Below, one piece after another: positions 23,470 through 32,688 of a stretch of DNA of 41,300 nucleotides (the stretch's first letter is position 1; every line of letters begins with the position of its first letter). The notes beneath the pieces are model-generated. The model made no database searches. It was not told the origin of the DNA and saw only the letters and a program-made list of their open reading frames with translations. A program made the translations under genes and the position numbers. This DNA is from an uncultured Acidimicrobiales bacterium (GTDB taxonomy: Bacteria > Actinomycetota > Acidimicrobiia > Acidimicrobiales > SHLQ01). Location: contig CALLQB010000005.1 in assembly GCA_938015295.1 (NCBI GenBank), positions 64,001 through 105,300 of the forward strand, in the 5' to 3' direction.

Positions 23470-24444
23470 GTGATCTGCTCATCTTGTGGTGTCGAGAACC
23501 ATGGCGATTCGGTCTTCTGCGATGCCTGTGGATCGATTCTTGGAACGGGTTCGTCGACCGATACGACACAATCGATTCCTGTGGTATCGCCGTATGAACC
23601 CACCCAGGCGATTCCTGTGGCGTCCGAGCCTCCTGTGGCGCCCACGCCTCCTGCGTCGCCACCGCCGCCTCCGCTGCCAGTTGCGGCGGCGCCGGTTGCT
23701 CCTTCGCCGGCCCCGCCGGCCTCGACCACTCCACCGCCTCGACCAGCGGCCCCGTCGAACGTACCGCCTCAACCAGCAGTTGGCTCCCAGCGCTCGAAGA
23801 GTTTGTTACCCCTGGTGGGTGGTGCGCTGATCCTGGTCGCGATCCTTGTTCTGGCATTTCTCGCTGGCGGTTTCTTCTCCAATAACGACGACGGCGGCGT
23901 CGCCGAGGGAGCCGACGCATCGGCGGCCTCGACCGGCGAAGATAACGACGCCGCAGCAGGTACAACGGCGCCCGCCGCGACTACCGACGAGCAACCCAGC
24001 GTCGACGAAACTGCCGCCGAGATTCCCGACGGTTTCGTTGCCTATGAAGGCCGGTGTTTCTCGGCGGTCGTTCCCGACTCTTGGACCCTTACCGAAGATG
24101 CAGGCGAGCGTTCGTACGGTCGTCGAACGGCGTGGAGTCGCGGAAACGAAGAACTCTTTGTCGACAGCTCACCGCTTACCGACCCTGCGGTTACCGGGAA
24201 GGCGGCGGCGGCCGAACAACTCGGCTTTCGCAACACCGCCACCTCGGGCCTCATTGAGGAAGCGGGCCGCGACGATATGTGGAGCTACACCTACACGCGG
24301 TCTGGTCGGCCGTCGATTGCTATCTACTTCATCGACGGCCGGGGTTTTGGAATTGTTGGCTCGTCGAGCAGCGACCCCGACGCTGTAGTAGCCGAAGCGC
24401 GCTCATTGGCCGCGTCGATCCAGGTCACAAATCCCGACTGCTAA
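23470..24444 (+). CDS. Zinc-ribbon, proline-rich membrane protein with extracellular PsbP/LpqN-like domain
   Basis: A 324-residue protein of unknown function. Cysteines 3, 6, 17 and 20 form an N-terminal zinc ribbon (C-x2-C-x10-C-x2-C). Residues 30-105 are rich in Pro, Ala, Ser and Thr. One transmembrane helix lies at 112-136. The outer part begins with a Ser/Thr/Asp-rich stalk (about 140-180), then a domain starting with CFSAVVPDSWTLTE that resembles the lipoprotein at 7448-8134. The zinc ribbon inside and folded domain outside could make a signalling or anchoring protein (inference). The start is GTG, 26 bases after the SDR. No family name can be given with confidence. Confidence 0.72.
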   Translation: MICSSCGVENHGDSVFCDACGSILGTGSSTDTTQSIPVVSPYEPTQAIPVASEPPVAPTPPASPPPPPLPVAAAPVAPSPAPPASTTPPPRPAAPSNVPPQPAVGSQRSKSLLPLVGGALILVAILVLAFLAGGFFSNNDDGGVAEGADASAASTGEDNDAAAGTTAPAATTDEQPSVDETAAEIPDGFVAYEGRCFSAVVPDSWTLTEDAGERSYGRRTAWSRGNEELFVDSSPLTDPAVTGKAAAAEQLGFRNTATSGLIEEAGRDDMWSYTYTRSGRPSIAIYFIDGRGFGIVGSSSSDPDAVVAEARSLAASIQVTNPDC

Positions 24445-24668
24445 GAGCTGCGGCCCCTGTTTTTGTATGGGATTGCGGGTGATCGTTGTTCACACCTTTA
24501 CGGTTTAGTGAAGATTATTCATTGTGAGTGGTCGCTGTGTCACAACTTGTGCTTGACTTTCTCGTGAGGCGGAAACCTCACCAATATGTGATCTCGAACT
24601 GCGAGTGGAACCCGGTTTGTTATCGCTTGGGGAGTTGGCTCCTTTCCACACCATCGGTACCGGAGGAG
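24445..24668. other. Intergenic space between convergent genes
   Basis: It holds no gene I can support. A 6-bp GTGAGG/CCTCAC hairpin lies at 24564-24581, and a small GGAG-TTGG-CTCC stem near 24631-24642 is a further weak terminator candidate for the leftward polymerase gene. Confidence 0.5.
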
Positions 24669-25691
24669 TCAACTTCCCGTTGGTTTCCGCGCCCGACTCG
24701 GAGCCACCCTTGGCGGTTCGTTGGGCTGTTTCGGGTACACCGGCGGCCAGGGAGCATCGAGTAGTCCTGCGGCCATGTCGGCCTCGTGCAACGCGAGGAG
24801 CGGGCCAAGATCCTGTGGGTTGTCGTTCATCGCCGCCCAAGGATTCCCTCGATCGGCGACGAGCGGCGGCACTGTTGCGATGGTGAGATCCTCGGGGGTG
24901 ACGTCGGCAACCTCGTCCCACGTGATCGGTGTCGATACCTGGGCGCCGACCCGCGCACGAACTGCCCAAGCACCAAACACGGTTTTGTGCGGGCAATTCT
25001 GGTTGAAATCGATGAAGACCCGCTGGCCGCGCTCCTCTTTCCACCACGCAGCGGTGAGCAGTTCGGGGTGTCGACGTTCGAGTTCGCGTGCGAGCGCAAC
25101 TGCACCAAACCGCACCTGATAGCTGTCCCATTCAGGCCGGAGTCGAACATAGATATGGAGCCCGCGAGAGCCGCTTGTTTTTACGTACGGCTCCATGCCG
25201 AGCTCGTGGAAGAACCCCTGCACTAGCAGCGCAGCTTCGCGTATTTGGTCAAACTCGATGCCTGGTGACGGATCGAGATCGATACGAAGCTCGTCGGTAA
25301 CCTCTGGATTCGCAGCCAGATACGGCCAGGGGTGGATCGGAATCGTGCCCATGTTGACCGCCCACACAACGTGGGCCATGTCGGCCACAACGAGCGCGTT
25401 CGAATCGGTACCGTTTGGTGTGCTTACCGTCGTGGTTTCAAGCCACTCGGGGGCACCCTTCGGCAGCCGTTTCTGAAAGAACGACTTACCGCTCGCCCCG
25501 TCGGGGTACCGCTGCACAAGAATCGGTCGGCCCTGAGTCGCCGCAAGAAACGGTTCGGCAACCGCCAGGTAGTACTCGATCAGGTCGAGCTTCGTTTCGC
25601 CCCGTTTGGAGAAGAACTCTTTGTCGGGGCTCGAGATCCGAACCTCGCGGCCAGCAACCTCAAGGGTCAGGTAGACCTTTTCAGCTGCCAT
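24669..25691 (-). CDS. Stand-alone LigD-type DNA polymerase/primase (PolDom, AEP superfamily)
   Basis: A 340-residue archaeo-eukaryotic primase-fold polymerase like the polymerase domain of LigD, which fills ends with dNMP or rNMP during non-homologous end joining. Catalytic metal-binding residues are Asp138 and Asp140 in RIDLDP and Asp228 in FIDFNQ. SGSRGLH at 173-179 provides the nucleotide-binding histidine. Numbering matches the mycobacterial domain within a residue. The protein ends after the polymerase domain with a Pro/Arg-rich tail; no ligase or nuclease domain and no ku gene is in the window. It may be a repair polymerase of the PolD1/PolD2 kind. It begins 21 bases after the DUF3237-like gene on the same strand. 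Confidence 0.92.
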   Translation of the reverse strand: MAAEKVYLTLEVAGREVRISSPDKEFFSKRGETKLDLIEYYLAVAEPFLAATQGRPILVQRYPDGASGKSFFQKRLPKGAPEWLETTTVSTPNGTDSNALVVADMAHVVWAVNMGTIPIHPWPYLAANPEVTDELRIDLDPSPGIEFDQIREAALLVQGFFHELGMEPYVKTSGSRGLHIYVRLRPEWDSYQVRFGAVALARELERRHPELLTAAWWKEERGQRVFIDFNQNCPHKTVFGAWAVRARVGAQVSTPITWDEVADVTPEDLTIATVPPLVADRGNPWAAMNDNPQDLGPLLALHEADMAAGLLDAPWPPVYPKQPNEPPRVAPSRARKPTGS

Positions 25692-25712
25692 GACGGTCCT
25701 CGATCGTTGTTG

Positions 25713-26105
25713 CTAGGGCTTCACGAGAGAAATTTCGAGGTGCAACTGGTCGCCCTCGACTCCTCCTGTTGCCACACCGACCGCGCCATTGAGAAACGCA
25801 AAGGTTTCTGACGCTGTTTGAAAGTAGAGGGTTTCGGTGATGCCATCGGCGTTCTGGCGACCTTTTGCCTCGTAGCTGACGACATTGTCGCCCTCACCCA
25901 TCGATGCCCGAATGAAAAGTTCAGCGATGCCATCTTCGCGCACCGTGACGTAGTCGATACCCGAAACCGGCCAGTCGCCTTCCCAGTGACTCGACGTAGC
26001 GGTGCCAGCAAAGTGGGCATCTAGTCGGAGTCCGGCGGGCATTTTGCCCTGCATCTTGAAGTCGAGGGTGCCGGTGACGGTGGCGAAGGGTTCGAGAGTA
26101 GTCAT
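25713..26105 (-). CDS. DUF3237-like protein
   Basis: A 130-residue protein, probably a single beta-barrel. The pattern HWEGDWPVSGIDYVTVREDG followed by later strands YEAKGRQNADGITE and FQTASETFAFLN resembles the DUF3237 family, whose function is unknown. The gene lies between the polymerase and manA on the same strand; spacing is 21 bases to the polymerase and 13 from manA, so the three may be co-transcribed. The functions look unrelated. Assignment to DUF3237 is moderately sure. Confidence 0.6.
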   Translation of the reverse strand: MTTLEPFATVTGTLDFKMQGKMPAGLRLDAHFAGTATSSHWEGDWPVSGIDYVTVREDGIAELFIRASMGEGDNVVSYEAKGRQNADGITETLYFQTASETFAFLNGAVGVATGGVEGDQLHLEISLVKP

Positions 26106-26118
26106 AGCGGCGACAGTA

Positions 26119-27327
26119 TCAGGCGCCGATTGTTGCCCGAAAAACTGTGCCGTTGCCGGTCAGTTCGTAGGGTCCATCAGACGCAGCGATAAAGGCGACC
26201 TCGCCCTGCGCGAGGTCGATAGTTTCATTGGCGTTGGCGATAGTGGCTGTGCCTGCCGTCGTCATGAGTATCTCGGCGCTCGCCGGCGTGATCGACGAGG
26301 CTTCGGCGGTCGGTTCGTAGCGGCTGAGGCTGAACTCGCGCACTGGCGATTCGAAGGTGTGAGCGCCCGATGTCGCCCGCTGGATCGGCGGATCGATCGG
26401 CGTGCAGTCGACCACCGCCAGCAACTCTTCAACGTCGATATGTTTCGGCGTGCAGCCGCCCCGAACCACATTGTCGCTGTTGGCCATTAGCTCCATCCCG
26501 GTGCCCTGCAGGTAGGCGTGGAGGTTGCCAGCAGCGAGAAAGACAGCCTCGCCGGGTTCGAGCACGAGGTGGTTCAGTAGCAGAGCGACAACGACGCCGA
26601 TATCGCCGGGAAAGAAGCTGTTGATGCGGTCGGTCCAGAGTGCCTCGTCATCGAATTTGCTGCCAGCGGGCAGGGCAGCCGCTGCGTCGACCACGGTGGA
26701 CACGAGGTTGGTTGCTGAGTCGCTTGGGAGGCGAAGGAGCCATGCAAGTGTCGCTGAGAGAATTTCGGCGTCGCTACCTGAACCGTTGAGCTGCTGGTGC
26801 ATATCGCTGAGCAGCTGGAGGTCGGGGAGGCCGGAAGCAGCGTCTGAGCTGAGCGTCGCGGTCAGCAGATCGAACAAATCGCGGGTCTCGGCCAGGTTGC
26901 GAAACCCGCACTTGGCAACGAAAGGCGTGAGCGCACAGATGAGTTCTGGCTTGTGGTTCGCGTCGCGGTAGGTGCGGTTGGCAGCCGTTCGCTCGATACC
27001 CGCAGCATCCTCACGGGCAAACCCGACCTTCGCTTGTTCTAGCGACGGATGAGCCTGAATCGACAAGGGCTGGGCAGCCGCCAGCACCTTAAACAGGTAA
27101 GGAAGCTGTCCGAACTCGTCGGTGATGTCGGCACCAAGAAGGGTTTCGGGGGTGGCCGCCACGACCTCGTTGAGAGGGATGCCATTGAGCAGGCTCGGCG
27201 CAACAGGATGAGCTCCCATCCACAATTCGGCCTGCGGTTCACCCGTTGGGGCCAGACCAAGAATCGACGGAATCGAGTCGGTATCGCCCCAAGCGTAACT
27301 CTGTACCACGCAGTCGAGTTTGTTCAT
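26119..27327 (-). CDS. manA: Mannose-6-phosphate isomerase, class I
   Basis: A 402-residue type I phosphomannose isomerase interconverting fructose 6-phosphate and mannose 6-phosphate, feeding GDP-mannose synthesis. It begins [15 protein letters not shown]. The zinc-site blocks are SIQAHP (about 94-99, Gln and His), [10 protein letters not shown] (Glu), and later [32 protein letters not shown] at 27327 is preferred; the frame continues upstream, but that part is antisense to the SelO leader and lacks similarity. It is divergent from selO and upstream of the DUF3237-like gene. Confidence 0.95.
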   Translation of the reverse strand: MNKLDCVVQSYAWGDTDSIPSILGLAPTGEPQAELWMGAHPVAPSLLNGIPLNEVVAATPETLLGADITDEFGQLPYLFKVLAAAQPLSIQAHPSLEQAKVGFAREDAAGIERTAANRTYRDANHKPELICALTPFVAKCGFRNLAETRDLFDLLTATLSSDAASGLPDLQLLSDMHQQLNGSGSDAEILSATLAWLLRLPSDSATNLVSTVVDAAAALPAGSKFDDEALWTDRINSFFPGDIGVVVALLLNHLVLEPGEAVFLAAGNLHAYLQGTGMELMANSDNVVRGGCTPKHIDVEELLAVVDCTPIDPPIQRATSGAHTFESPVREFSLSRYEPTAEASSITPASAEILMTTAGTATIANANETIDLAQGEVAFIAASDGPYELTGNGTVFRATIGA

Positions 27328-27404
27328 AGATCTAGTGTGGCGTGCACTTGGCTGGATCGGCGGAATTATTTGGCGTTCGGAAACGCTGTTTTGCTCATAC
27401 CCGC

Positions 27405-27416
27405 GCCAAGCTTGGC
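27405..27416. promoter_or_regulatory. Perfect 12-bp palindrome between manA and selO
   Basis: GCCAAGCTTGGC lies in the 123-base divergent promoter, 35 bases before the selO start. A further 5-bp hairpin (GCGTT-CGGA-AACGC) is near 27373-27386. The palindrome may be a binding site for an unknown regulator; it also occurs by chance at moderate frequency. Confidence 0.35.
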
Positions 27417-27450
27417 TACGGCATCGGCTTGCTCGAACACGGAGAACGCA

Positions 27451-29046
27451 ATGGACCTCACTTTCGATAACCGCTTCACCGACGAACTTCCGGCCGACCC
27501 GAGTGAGGTCGTGGCTCCTCGCCAGGTGCACCACGCTGCATATTCACGGGTCGCTCCAAAGACGACCAGCGCTCCAACCACCGTGGCGGTGGCCAGCGAG
27601 GTCGCCGGACTTCTTGACCTGACCGACGACGATGTGGCCTCCGAGCAGTTTGCACGCGTGTTCTCCGGAAACGAACTCCTCGAAGGTATGGACCCCTTCG
27701 CTATGGCCTACGCCGGACATCAGTTTGGCAACTTTGCAGGCCAACTCGGCGACGGTCGGGCGATTGCGCTCGGCGAGGTCGTCACCGCATCGGGCGACCA
27801 CCTGATGTTGCAACTCAAGGGAGCAGGTCCTACGCCGTATTCGCGCCGCGCCGATGGTCTTGCCGTGCTGCGGTCGTCGGTGCGCGAGTTTCTTTGTAGC
27901 GAGGCAATGCATCACCTGGGAGTGCCAACAACTCGGGCGCTCAGTCTCGTGCGAACCGGCGACCAGGTGTTGCGCGACATGTTGTACGACGGCAACCCGG
28001 CGTATGAGCCAGGGGCCGTCGTGTGTCGGGTCGCTCCTACCTTTATCCGCTTTGGCAACTTCGAATTGTTCTCTTCTCGGGGTGAAATCGACGAACTGCG
28101 TCAATTGACCGCTTTCACCATTCGCACCGAGTTTCCGGAGATCGCAGCCAAACACGATGACCCTGCGTCGCCCGAAGCGGTTACCGAATTCTTTGCCGAA
28201 GTCGCCCGTCGAACCGCAACGATGATCGTGCATTGGATGCGGGTGGGCTTCGTGCACGGTGTGATGAACACCGACAACATGTCGATTCTCGGCTTAACGA
28301 TCGACTACGGCCCTTACGGCTGGCTCGAAGACTTCGATCCGGGCTGGACACCGAACACCACCGACGCCGGCCAGAAACGGTACCGCTATGGGCAGCAGCC
28401 GCAGATCGCTCAGTGGAACTTGGTGCAGTTGGCCAATGCGCTCTATCCATTGATCGAAGAGGTCGATCCGCTGCAGGCCGGAATCGAAGCATTCGCCGAG
28501 GCTTTCGAGGCCGAATGGCAGGACATGATGGCGGCAAAGCTTGGCTTGGTCGACGGCTGGCAGGATGCCGACGGTCAACTGGTGAGCGACCTGTTTGCCA
28601 TGTTGCAGGCAACCGAAACTGACATGACGATTTTTTATCGCCAGCTCGCCAACGTTGGTTGTGTAGCCCCGACGAGCAACGACGCCGACATCGATACCAC
28701 GTTGATCGATGCCTTCTATTTGCCAGATGAGCTCACCGCAGAGGTTCGCTCGGTTATCCATGACTGGCTCACTGCGTACAAAAAGCGTGTTGCTGCGTCA
28801 GGTGTTTCTGACGCAGCTCGCAAGGTGTCGATGGATTTGGTGAACCCCAAGTTTGTGCTGCGGAACTATTTGGCGCAGGTCGCGATCGACAAAGCAGAGG
28901 CGGGTGACGACTCGCTCGTGGTCGAACTGCTCGACGTGCTTCGCAAGCCCTACGACGAGCAGCCTGGCAACGAGTACTTCGCCGAACGTCGTCCCGAATG
29001 GGCCCGCACAAAGGTCGGCTGTTCCATGCTCAGCTGTTCGAGCTGA
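27451..29046 (+). CDS. selO: Protein adenylyltransferase SelO (YdiU family)
   Basis: A 531-residue pseudokinase-fold enzyme that transfers AMP to Ser/Thr/Tyr of target proteins, known to help redox-stress responses. Conserved blocks are [34 protein letters not shown] and RSSVREFL, and [20 protein letters not shown], in which the metal-binding Asn and Asp residues lie. It ends LSCSS, so the position of selenocysteine in animal SelO is cysteine here. ATG at 27451 has GGAG 6 bases upstream; the frame is open far upstream but overlaps manA antisense. It is divergent from manA. Confidence 0.95.
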   Translation: MDLTFDNRFTDELPADPSEVVAPRQVHHAAYSRVAPKTTSAPTTVAVASEVAGLLDLTDDDVASEQFARVFSGNELLEGMDPFAMAYAGHQFGNFAGQLGDGRAIALGEVVTASGDHLMLQLKGAGPTPYSRRADGLAVLRSSVREFLCSEAMHHLGVPTTRALSLVRTGDQVLRDMLYDGNPAYEPGAVVCRVAPTFIRFGNFELFSSRGEIDELRQLTAFTIRTEFPEIAAKHDDPASPEAVTEFFAEVARRTATMIVHWMRVGFVHGVMNTDNMSILGLTIDYGPYGWLEDFDPGWTPNTTDAGQKRYRYGQQPQIAQWNLVQLANALYPLIEEVDPLQAGIEAFAEAFEAEWQDMMAAKLGLVDGWQDADGQLVSDLFAMLQATETDMTIFYRQLANVGCVAPTSNDADIDTTLIDAFYLPDELTAEVRSVIHDWLTAYKKRVAASGVSDAARKVSMDLVNPKFVLRNYLAQVAIDKAEAGDDSLVVELLDVLRKPYDEQPGNEYFAERRPEWARTKVGCSMLSCSS

Positions 29047-29052
29047 CCGGTT

Positions 29053-29319
29053 CTAGCTGAGCCGTGCGACGTCGTCGGCGAGGAACCAAACCTTGTCGCC
29101 GAGTCGGTAGGCGGCGAGGCGGCCCTCGTTCACGTGGGTAATCACGTCACCAATGCCGCAGCTCAGGCGGTCGGCTACCGCTTCGATATCAAGTTCGTCG
29201 AAGTCCTCGTCGTTGAGAACTACACCGGCGTCGGGTTCGTCATCGCTCACCCATTCTTGATCGGCCGCAGACGACAAACGATTAACAAGCAAAGAAGCCG
29301 AAATTTTGACCCACCCCAA
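29053..29319 (-). CDS. Small acidic protein with helix-turn-helix/excisionase-like C-terminus
   Basis: A protein of up to 88 residues. The centre is acidic (DDEPDAGVVLNDEDFDELD), and the last 45 residues have the spacing of a MerR/excisionase-type winged helix: IEAVADRLSCGIGDVITHV, then GRLAAYRLGDKVWFLADDV. It may bind DNA; no integrase or phage gene is nearby, so excision is unlikely. The start is uncertain: TTG at 29319 gives the full frame, GTG at 29250 gives 65 residues, and neither has a good ribosome site. It converges with selO, 7 bases away, and follows the reductase gene on its own strand by 34 bases. Confidence 0.6.
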   Translation of the reverse strand: MGWVKISASLLVNRLSSAADQEWVSDDEPDAGVVLNDEDFDELDIEAVADRLSCGIGDVITHVNEGRLAAYRLGDKVWFLADDVARLS

Positions 29320-29353
29320 CCGATTTTGGTCACTTCAGAACAACAGAAGGGGT

Positions 29354-30574
29354 TTAGGCGGCTGCTCTGGTTTTGCGGAGTACGGGATCAGCGACGCCCA
29401 GGAGGGTGTCGGCGAGTCGCAGAACCCGACCTGACGCTCCTGGGCTCTCGGCATCGACCAGATTGCCCATGACCTGCAACGTGATTTGGGCGATGGCATC
29501 GGTGCCCACCGCCATGCGGAGCCCGCTCTTAAGAATCCATGGGTGACCGATGAGAAAGGAGAACCGACGACCTGTCCGAAGGAATGCATCGAAACGTTCG
29601 CCCACGAGTTGGTCGTAGCGCTCGGGCGCTGTGGCCGGGTTGGCCAAGAACAGTTCGGAGGCCAACATCCCCGACTCGAGGCCGTAGTCGATGCCTTCGC
29701 CGTTCATCGGGTTGACCAAACCGGCAGCATCGCCAATGGCGACCCACCCGTCGCCATGACGCTTTTGTGTGCTCATCGGCAGCCGCCACGCACGAGCTCG
29801 TTCGAGATTCGGGCCCAGCTCCCATGAGTCCTGCACCAAGTCGCGATAGGAGGCAAGAAGCGAATTGAGGTTGAGTTTCTTAAACCCCTTCATCGTCGAC
29901 AGCGCGCCGACGCCGATGTTGACCGTGCCGTCGCCAGCCGGGAACATCCAGCCGTAACCCGGGATAGCTGTACCGTGTTCGTCGCTCAGAGTGAGACATG
30001 CTTCGAGGTGCTTGTCGGCGTGTCGGGGCGATTCGGCATAGGTGCGAATTGCCAAACCAAACGGTTCGTCGTCGACCCGCTCGGCTCCCAACATTCGTGC
30101 AACTGCGCCTGGTGCACCAGTAGCGGCGATGGTGAGATCGGCGGTGACCTTGCGGCCGCCTGCGTCTACCCCCACAACCCTGTTGCCATCGATAGTTGGA
30201 AGCGCTTCGGTCTCCCAGATCACCTCGGCGCCTGCTTCGGTGGCGGCATCGATGAGATGGGCGTCGAGCTTTCGTCGAGGCCAGACAGCGCCATGGGCGG
30301 GGAACCGTGAGGTGCCAGGCCACAACAGCTCGCGTTCGGTCTTGTTGGCGATCATCCGGAGCCCGTCGATGTGATGAGCGCCGGTCATATCGATGTTGAG
30401 ATCGTTCAGCGCGCCGACTGCCCGCGGTGTCAGGCCATCGCCACATACTTTGTCGCGGCCGTACGGGGCCTTATCGAACACCACAACACTGGCGCCCCCT
30501 CGGGCGGCCTGAATTGCTGCGGCAGCACCGGCCGGGCCGGCGCCGATGACGGCGATGTCGTAGTGATCCACCAT
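29354..30574 (-). CDS. Geranylgeranyl reductase-family flavoprotein (menaquinone/isoprenoid reductase-like)
   Basis: A 406-residue FAD-dependent oxidoreductase. The dinucleotide motif GAGPAGAAAA is at about 10-19, followed by GRDKVCGDGLTPRAVG with the family's CGxG. GYGWMFPAGDGTVNIGVG is the substrate-side motif, and GDAAGLVNPMNGEGIDYGLESG is the second FAD motif. Family members saturate isoprenoid double bonds, such as geranylgeranyl chains or, in mycobacteria, the menaquinone side chain (MenJ). A role in quinone modification here is plausible but unproven. ATG at 30574 is chosen as the first to give the family start MVDHYDIAVIGAG; an in-frame extension of 27 residues lacks similarity. Confidence 0.9.
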   Translation of the reverse strand: MVDHYDIAVIGAGPAGAAAAIQAARGGASVVVFDKAPYGRDKVCGDGLTPRAVGALNDLNIDMTGAHHIDGLRMIANKTERELLWPGTSRFPAHGAVWPRRKLDAHLIDAATEAGAEVIWETEALPTIDGNRVVGVDAGGRKVTADLTIAATGAPGAVARMLGAERVDDEPFGLAIRTYAESPRHADKHLEACLTLSDEHGTAIPGYGWMFPAGDGTVNIGVGALSTMKGFKKLNLNSLLASYRDLVQDSWELGPNLERARAWRLPMSTQKRHGDGWVAIGDAAGLVNPMNGEGIDYGLESGMLASELFLANPATAPERYDQLVGERFDAFLRTGRRFSFLIGHPWILKSGLRMAVGTDAIAQITLQVMGNLVDAESPGASGRVLRLADTLLGVADPVLRKTRAAA

Positions 30575-30742
30575 CCCATGTTGCCGCGAGGGCGCACGAA
30601 ATCCGCTGTCGAGTGACGCTGGACCGTGGCGTCGCGCGGTCGTTTGACACGCCAAGAGCCCACCTCAACCATCGCAACGTGGGTTTGCGCTGGTGAGGCG
30701 GGCTCGTACTTGTGGTTGGTCTGTCGCCGAGGCGTGCCGCAA

Positions 30743-30762
30743 CTCCGTCGTCTTAGACGGAG
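30743..30762 (-). terminator. 7-bp hairpin across the stop codon of the DUF4349 gene
   Basis: Arms 30743-30749 and 30756-30762 (CTCCGTC/GACGGAG) pair perfectly around six bases, and the loop includes the TAA stop of the leftward DUF4349 gene (30753-30755). It may terminate or stabilise the transcript. There is no T run. Confidence 0.4.
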
Positions 30763-32210
30763 ACGTCGTGCTCGGTGTCGGCAGTGTTGGTCGCTGGCAC
30801 GTGCACGGTTGTGCCGCTGCGGTTCGACCGACTCCGCAGCAACCGCAACGCCGCCCAAGCAAACAGCGGCACCCAGAAGAAGGGGAGTAGGAGGCCGAAG
30901 AGGATCACGCCAATACCGATCATTTTGGCGAGAACATCAAGGCCCGAATCGAGCGAGTCCTTAAACCCGGGAAGCGCTGTGCTTTGGCGAACTTCGAGGA
31001 ACCCGTTGCCGCGTGCACCAACGCGGGCCACGCCAAGATCGGCCCCGTCTTCGTTGATGACCTGCGCCGAAACCTGGGTACGAAGCTCGGTGGTGAACAC
31101 AGCCGAGTCGGCCTCGAAGTAGGCGACAAGGCGTTCGCCCGGAGCAAGGCGCCCGTCGAGACTGCCGGCGGTAACCACAACGTCGTCGGACGAAATGCCG
31201 AACCCTTCGTCGATCACCACGAAGTCGGTCAGGTGCGTGTCGCCGGTGTTCTCTACCCGCAGGCAGACGGTAAAGCTGTCGTCTTCATCAACGGTAAGCC
31301 GTTCGAGGCCTTGGCACGAGATGCCTTCGTCGTGGCCGGAGTATGCGGTTTGGGTGAGGGTGAGTGCTGGGCCAGGCACGATCTCGACGAGCGATACGGT
31401 GATGGTCGCGAGGTCGACACGATCCTCGATTGTTCGGAGAGATCCGCGAAGGCGTTCGAGGGTGGTTTCGCGTTCGAGTAGTTGTGCCTCGAGCCGAGCG
31501 ACCTGCTCGAGGCCCGTGGCATCTTGGAGGAAGCCACGCAGACGTTCAACGCTGACCTCGGCGGTAATGATCTGGCTCCGAAGGTCGCTTACCCGAGCCG
31601 TGACATCCTGCGACGAGATGCGCTGGTCGCGTAGGTCGCCGATGCCGCCAAGCCGAGAAACCGCTTCTTGAAAGTCGGCCGGCCGAACCTTAAAGGTCAA
31701 CAGCGTGCGGTTGACGCCGTCGGTTGAGGTTTCTTGTCCAAAAAGCAGTCCGCCCAGCGTTTCGATGGCTCGCATTGCTTCACCTGCGGCCTCGCCTACG
31801 TTGTCGACGGCTACCGAAATCTCGGCGGTGAAGATGATGTCGCGGCCGATGTTGATGGGTTGGAGCGCTCCGGGCGCGGAACCATCGCCCGACCCGCCAG
31901 TACCGAGGGCGGGCACATCCGATTGCTGCCTGAGGGGTGCGGACTCGCCCTCGTCTGCGCTCGCGGACACCGCCCGTGCTTCTTCGGGCTCTTCTTCCAT
32001 CGCCTCTTCTTCGACCGCATCCTCGAACGAGTCCAGCGCCATGGCGTTGCCTGCTGTCGAGGAGTCTGCGGCATCAGACGAACTGTCGGTCGCACTATCT
32101 TGACCGTCGCTTCCGGTACCGCAAGCGGCTACCGCCAACGCAAGAACCAGCAGGAGCGCCAGTAGTTGCTTGATCGTTGGTTGTTTACCTTGTGTTCGCT
32201 GCCTAAACAT
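30753..32210 (-). CDS. DUF4349 lipoprotein with inserted Ig-like segment
   Basis: A 485-residue membrane protein. The lipobox VAAC places the lipid cysteine at residue 30. A Ser/Asp/Glu-rich stalk covers about 31-115. The DUF4349 region (about 120-285) begins INIGRDIIFTAEISVAVDNV and has a coiled coil around RLRGFLQDATGLEQVARLEAQLLERE. A further 120 residues resemble a CARDB/Ig-like beta fold (FTVCLRVENTGDTHLTDFVVID). A C-terminal membrane helix pair follows (IGIGVILFGLLLPFFWVPLFAWAALRLL). Function is unknown; the build suggests an envelope-stress or mechanosensory role only by analogy. ATG at 32210 has GGGG 7 bases upstream; ATG at 32219 and GTG at 32225 are in frame. Confidence 0.85.
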   Translation of the reverse strand: MFRQRTQGKQPTIKQLLALLLVLALAVAACGTGSDGQDSATDSSSDAADSSTAGNAMALDSFEDAVEEEAMEEEPEEARAVSASADEGESAPLRQQSDVPALGTGGSGDGSAPGALQPINIGRDIIFTAEISVAVDNVGEAAGEAMRAIETLGGLLFGQETSTDGVNRTLLTFKVRPADFQEAVSRLGGIGDLRDQRISSQDVTARVSDLRSQIITAEVSVERLRGFLQDATGLEQVARLEAQLLERETTLERLRGSLRTIEDRVDLATITVSLVEIVPGPALTLTQTAYSGHDEGISCQGLERLTVDEDDSFTVCLRVENTGDTHLTDFVVIDEGFGISSDDVVVTAGSLDGRLAPGERLVAYFEADSAVFTTELRTQVSAQVINEDGADLGVARVGARGNGFLEVRQSTALPGFKDSLDSGLDVLAKMIGIGVILFGLLLPFFWVPLFAWAALRLLRSRSNRSGTTVHVPATNTADTEHDVSV

Positions 32211-32342
32211 TGTGTACATCCCCACGGTTGTTGTTGTTCGTTGGGGTTGTGACGACGCCGAGGTGCCGACTGGTTCCGCTATCAGCAGCCTTTTTGATGA
32301 CGGTTTGGTAACAAAACCGAGTGGGCTAGCGGACTGGTGATG

Positions 32343-32618
32343 TCAGGCGGCTTGGCGGATGCGTTGCAACAGCTCATCTGCAGTTGGGCGGCTCGCCAGC
32401 TTGGACAACTCGGTGTTGATGTACCACTCGAGAGACTGGCCGGCGGTATTTGCCCGTTCGATTAGCCGGTCGACGATATGGTCTGGCAGGTCGAGACGGA
32501 TGTCGCCCGAGCGGGCACGCACAGGTCGAAAGGGCAGCGCCCCGGAGGCAACGGCTGCCACATCGTCTTCGGAGCTCTGCGGCTGGTGGTCGGTAGGGTA
32601 AAGCAGTTCGATTCGCAT
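32343..32618 (-). CDS. Orphan antitoxin-like ribbon-helix-helix protein
   Basis: A 91-residue protein. Residues about 34-75 (SGDIRLDLPDHIVDRLIERANTAG, then LEWYINTELSKLA) match the ribbon-helix-helix DNA-binding core of VapB/FitA-type antitoxins. The C-terminal tail RPTADELLQRIRQAA is the kind that neutralises a partner toxin. No PIN-domain or other toxin gene adjoins it: the next 117 bases are non-coding. So it is an orphan antitoxin or a solitary repressor. ATG at 32618 is chosen; the frame extends 38 codons upstream to overlap the preceding gene's end. Confidence 0.75.
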   Translation of the reverse strand: MRIELLYPTDHQPQSSEDDVAAVASGALPFRPVRARSGDIRLDLPDHIVDRLIERANTAGQSLEWYINTELSKLASRPTADELLQRIRQAA

Positions 32619-32688
32619 GACCACATCTTGCCGAAGGGGTGTGACAACCTCGGTTCTGTTGTTGTAGTGCGACCATTTTGAGGCACTT

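Noticed and set aside
24505..25131. Open frame of 208 codons on the - strand
   Set aside because: Same strand but out of frame with the LigD-type polymerase; Arg/Ser/Thr/Gly-rich nonsense composition.
27049..27450. Upstream extension of the selO frame
   Set aside because: Runs antisense through the start of manA and lacks SelO similarity; the ATG at 27451 has a ribosome site.
29053..29319. Possible excisionase marking an integrated element
   Set aside because: No integrase, attachment repeats or phage genes lie nearby, so it is listed only as a small HTH-like protein.
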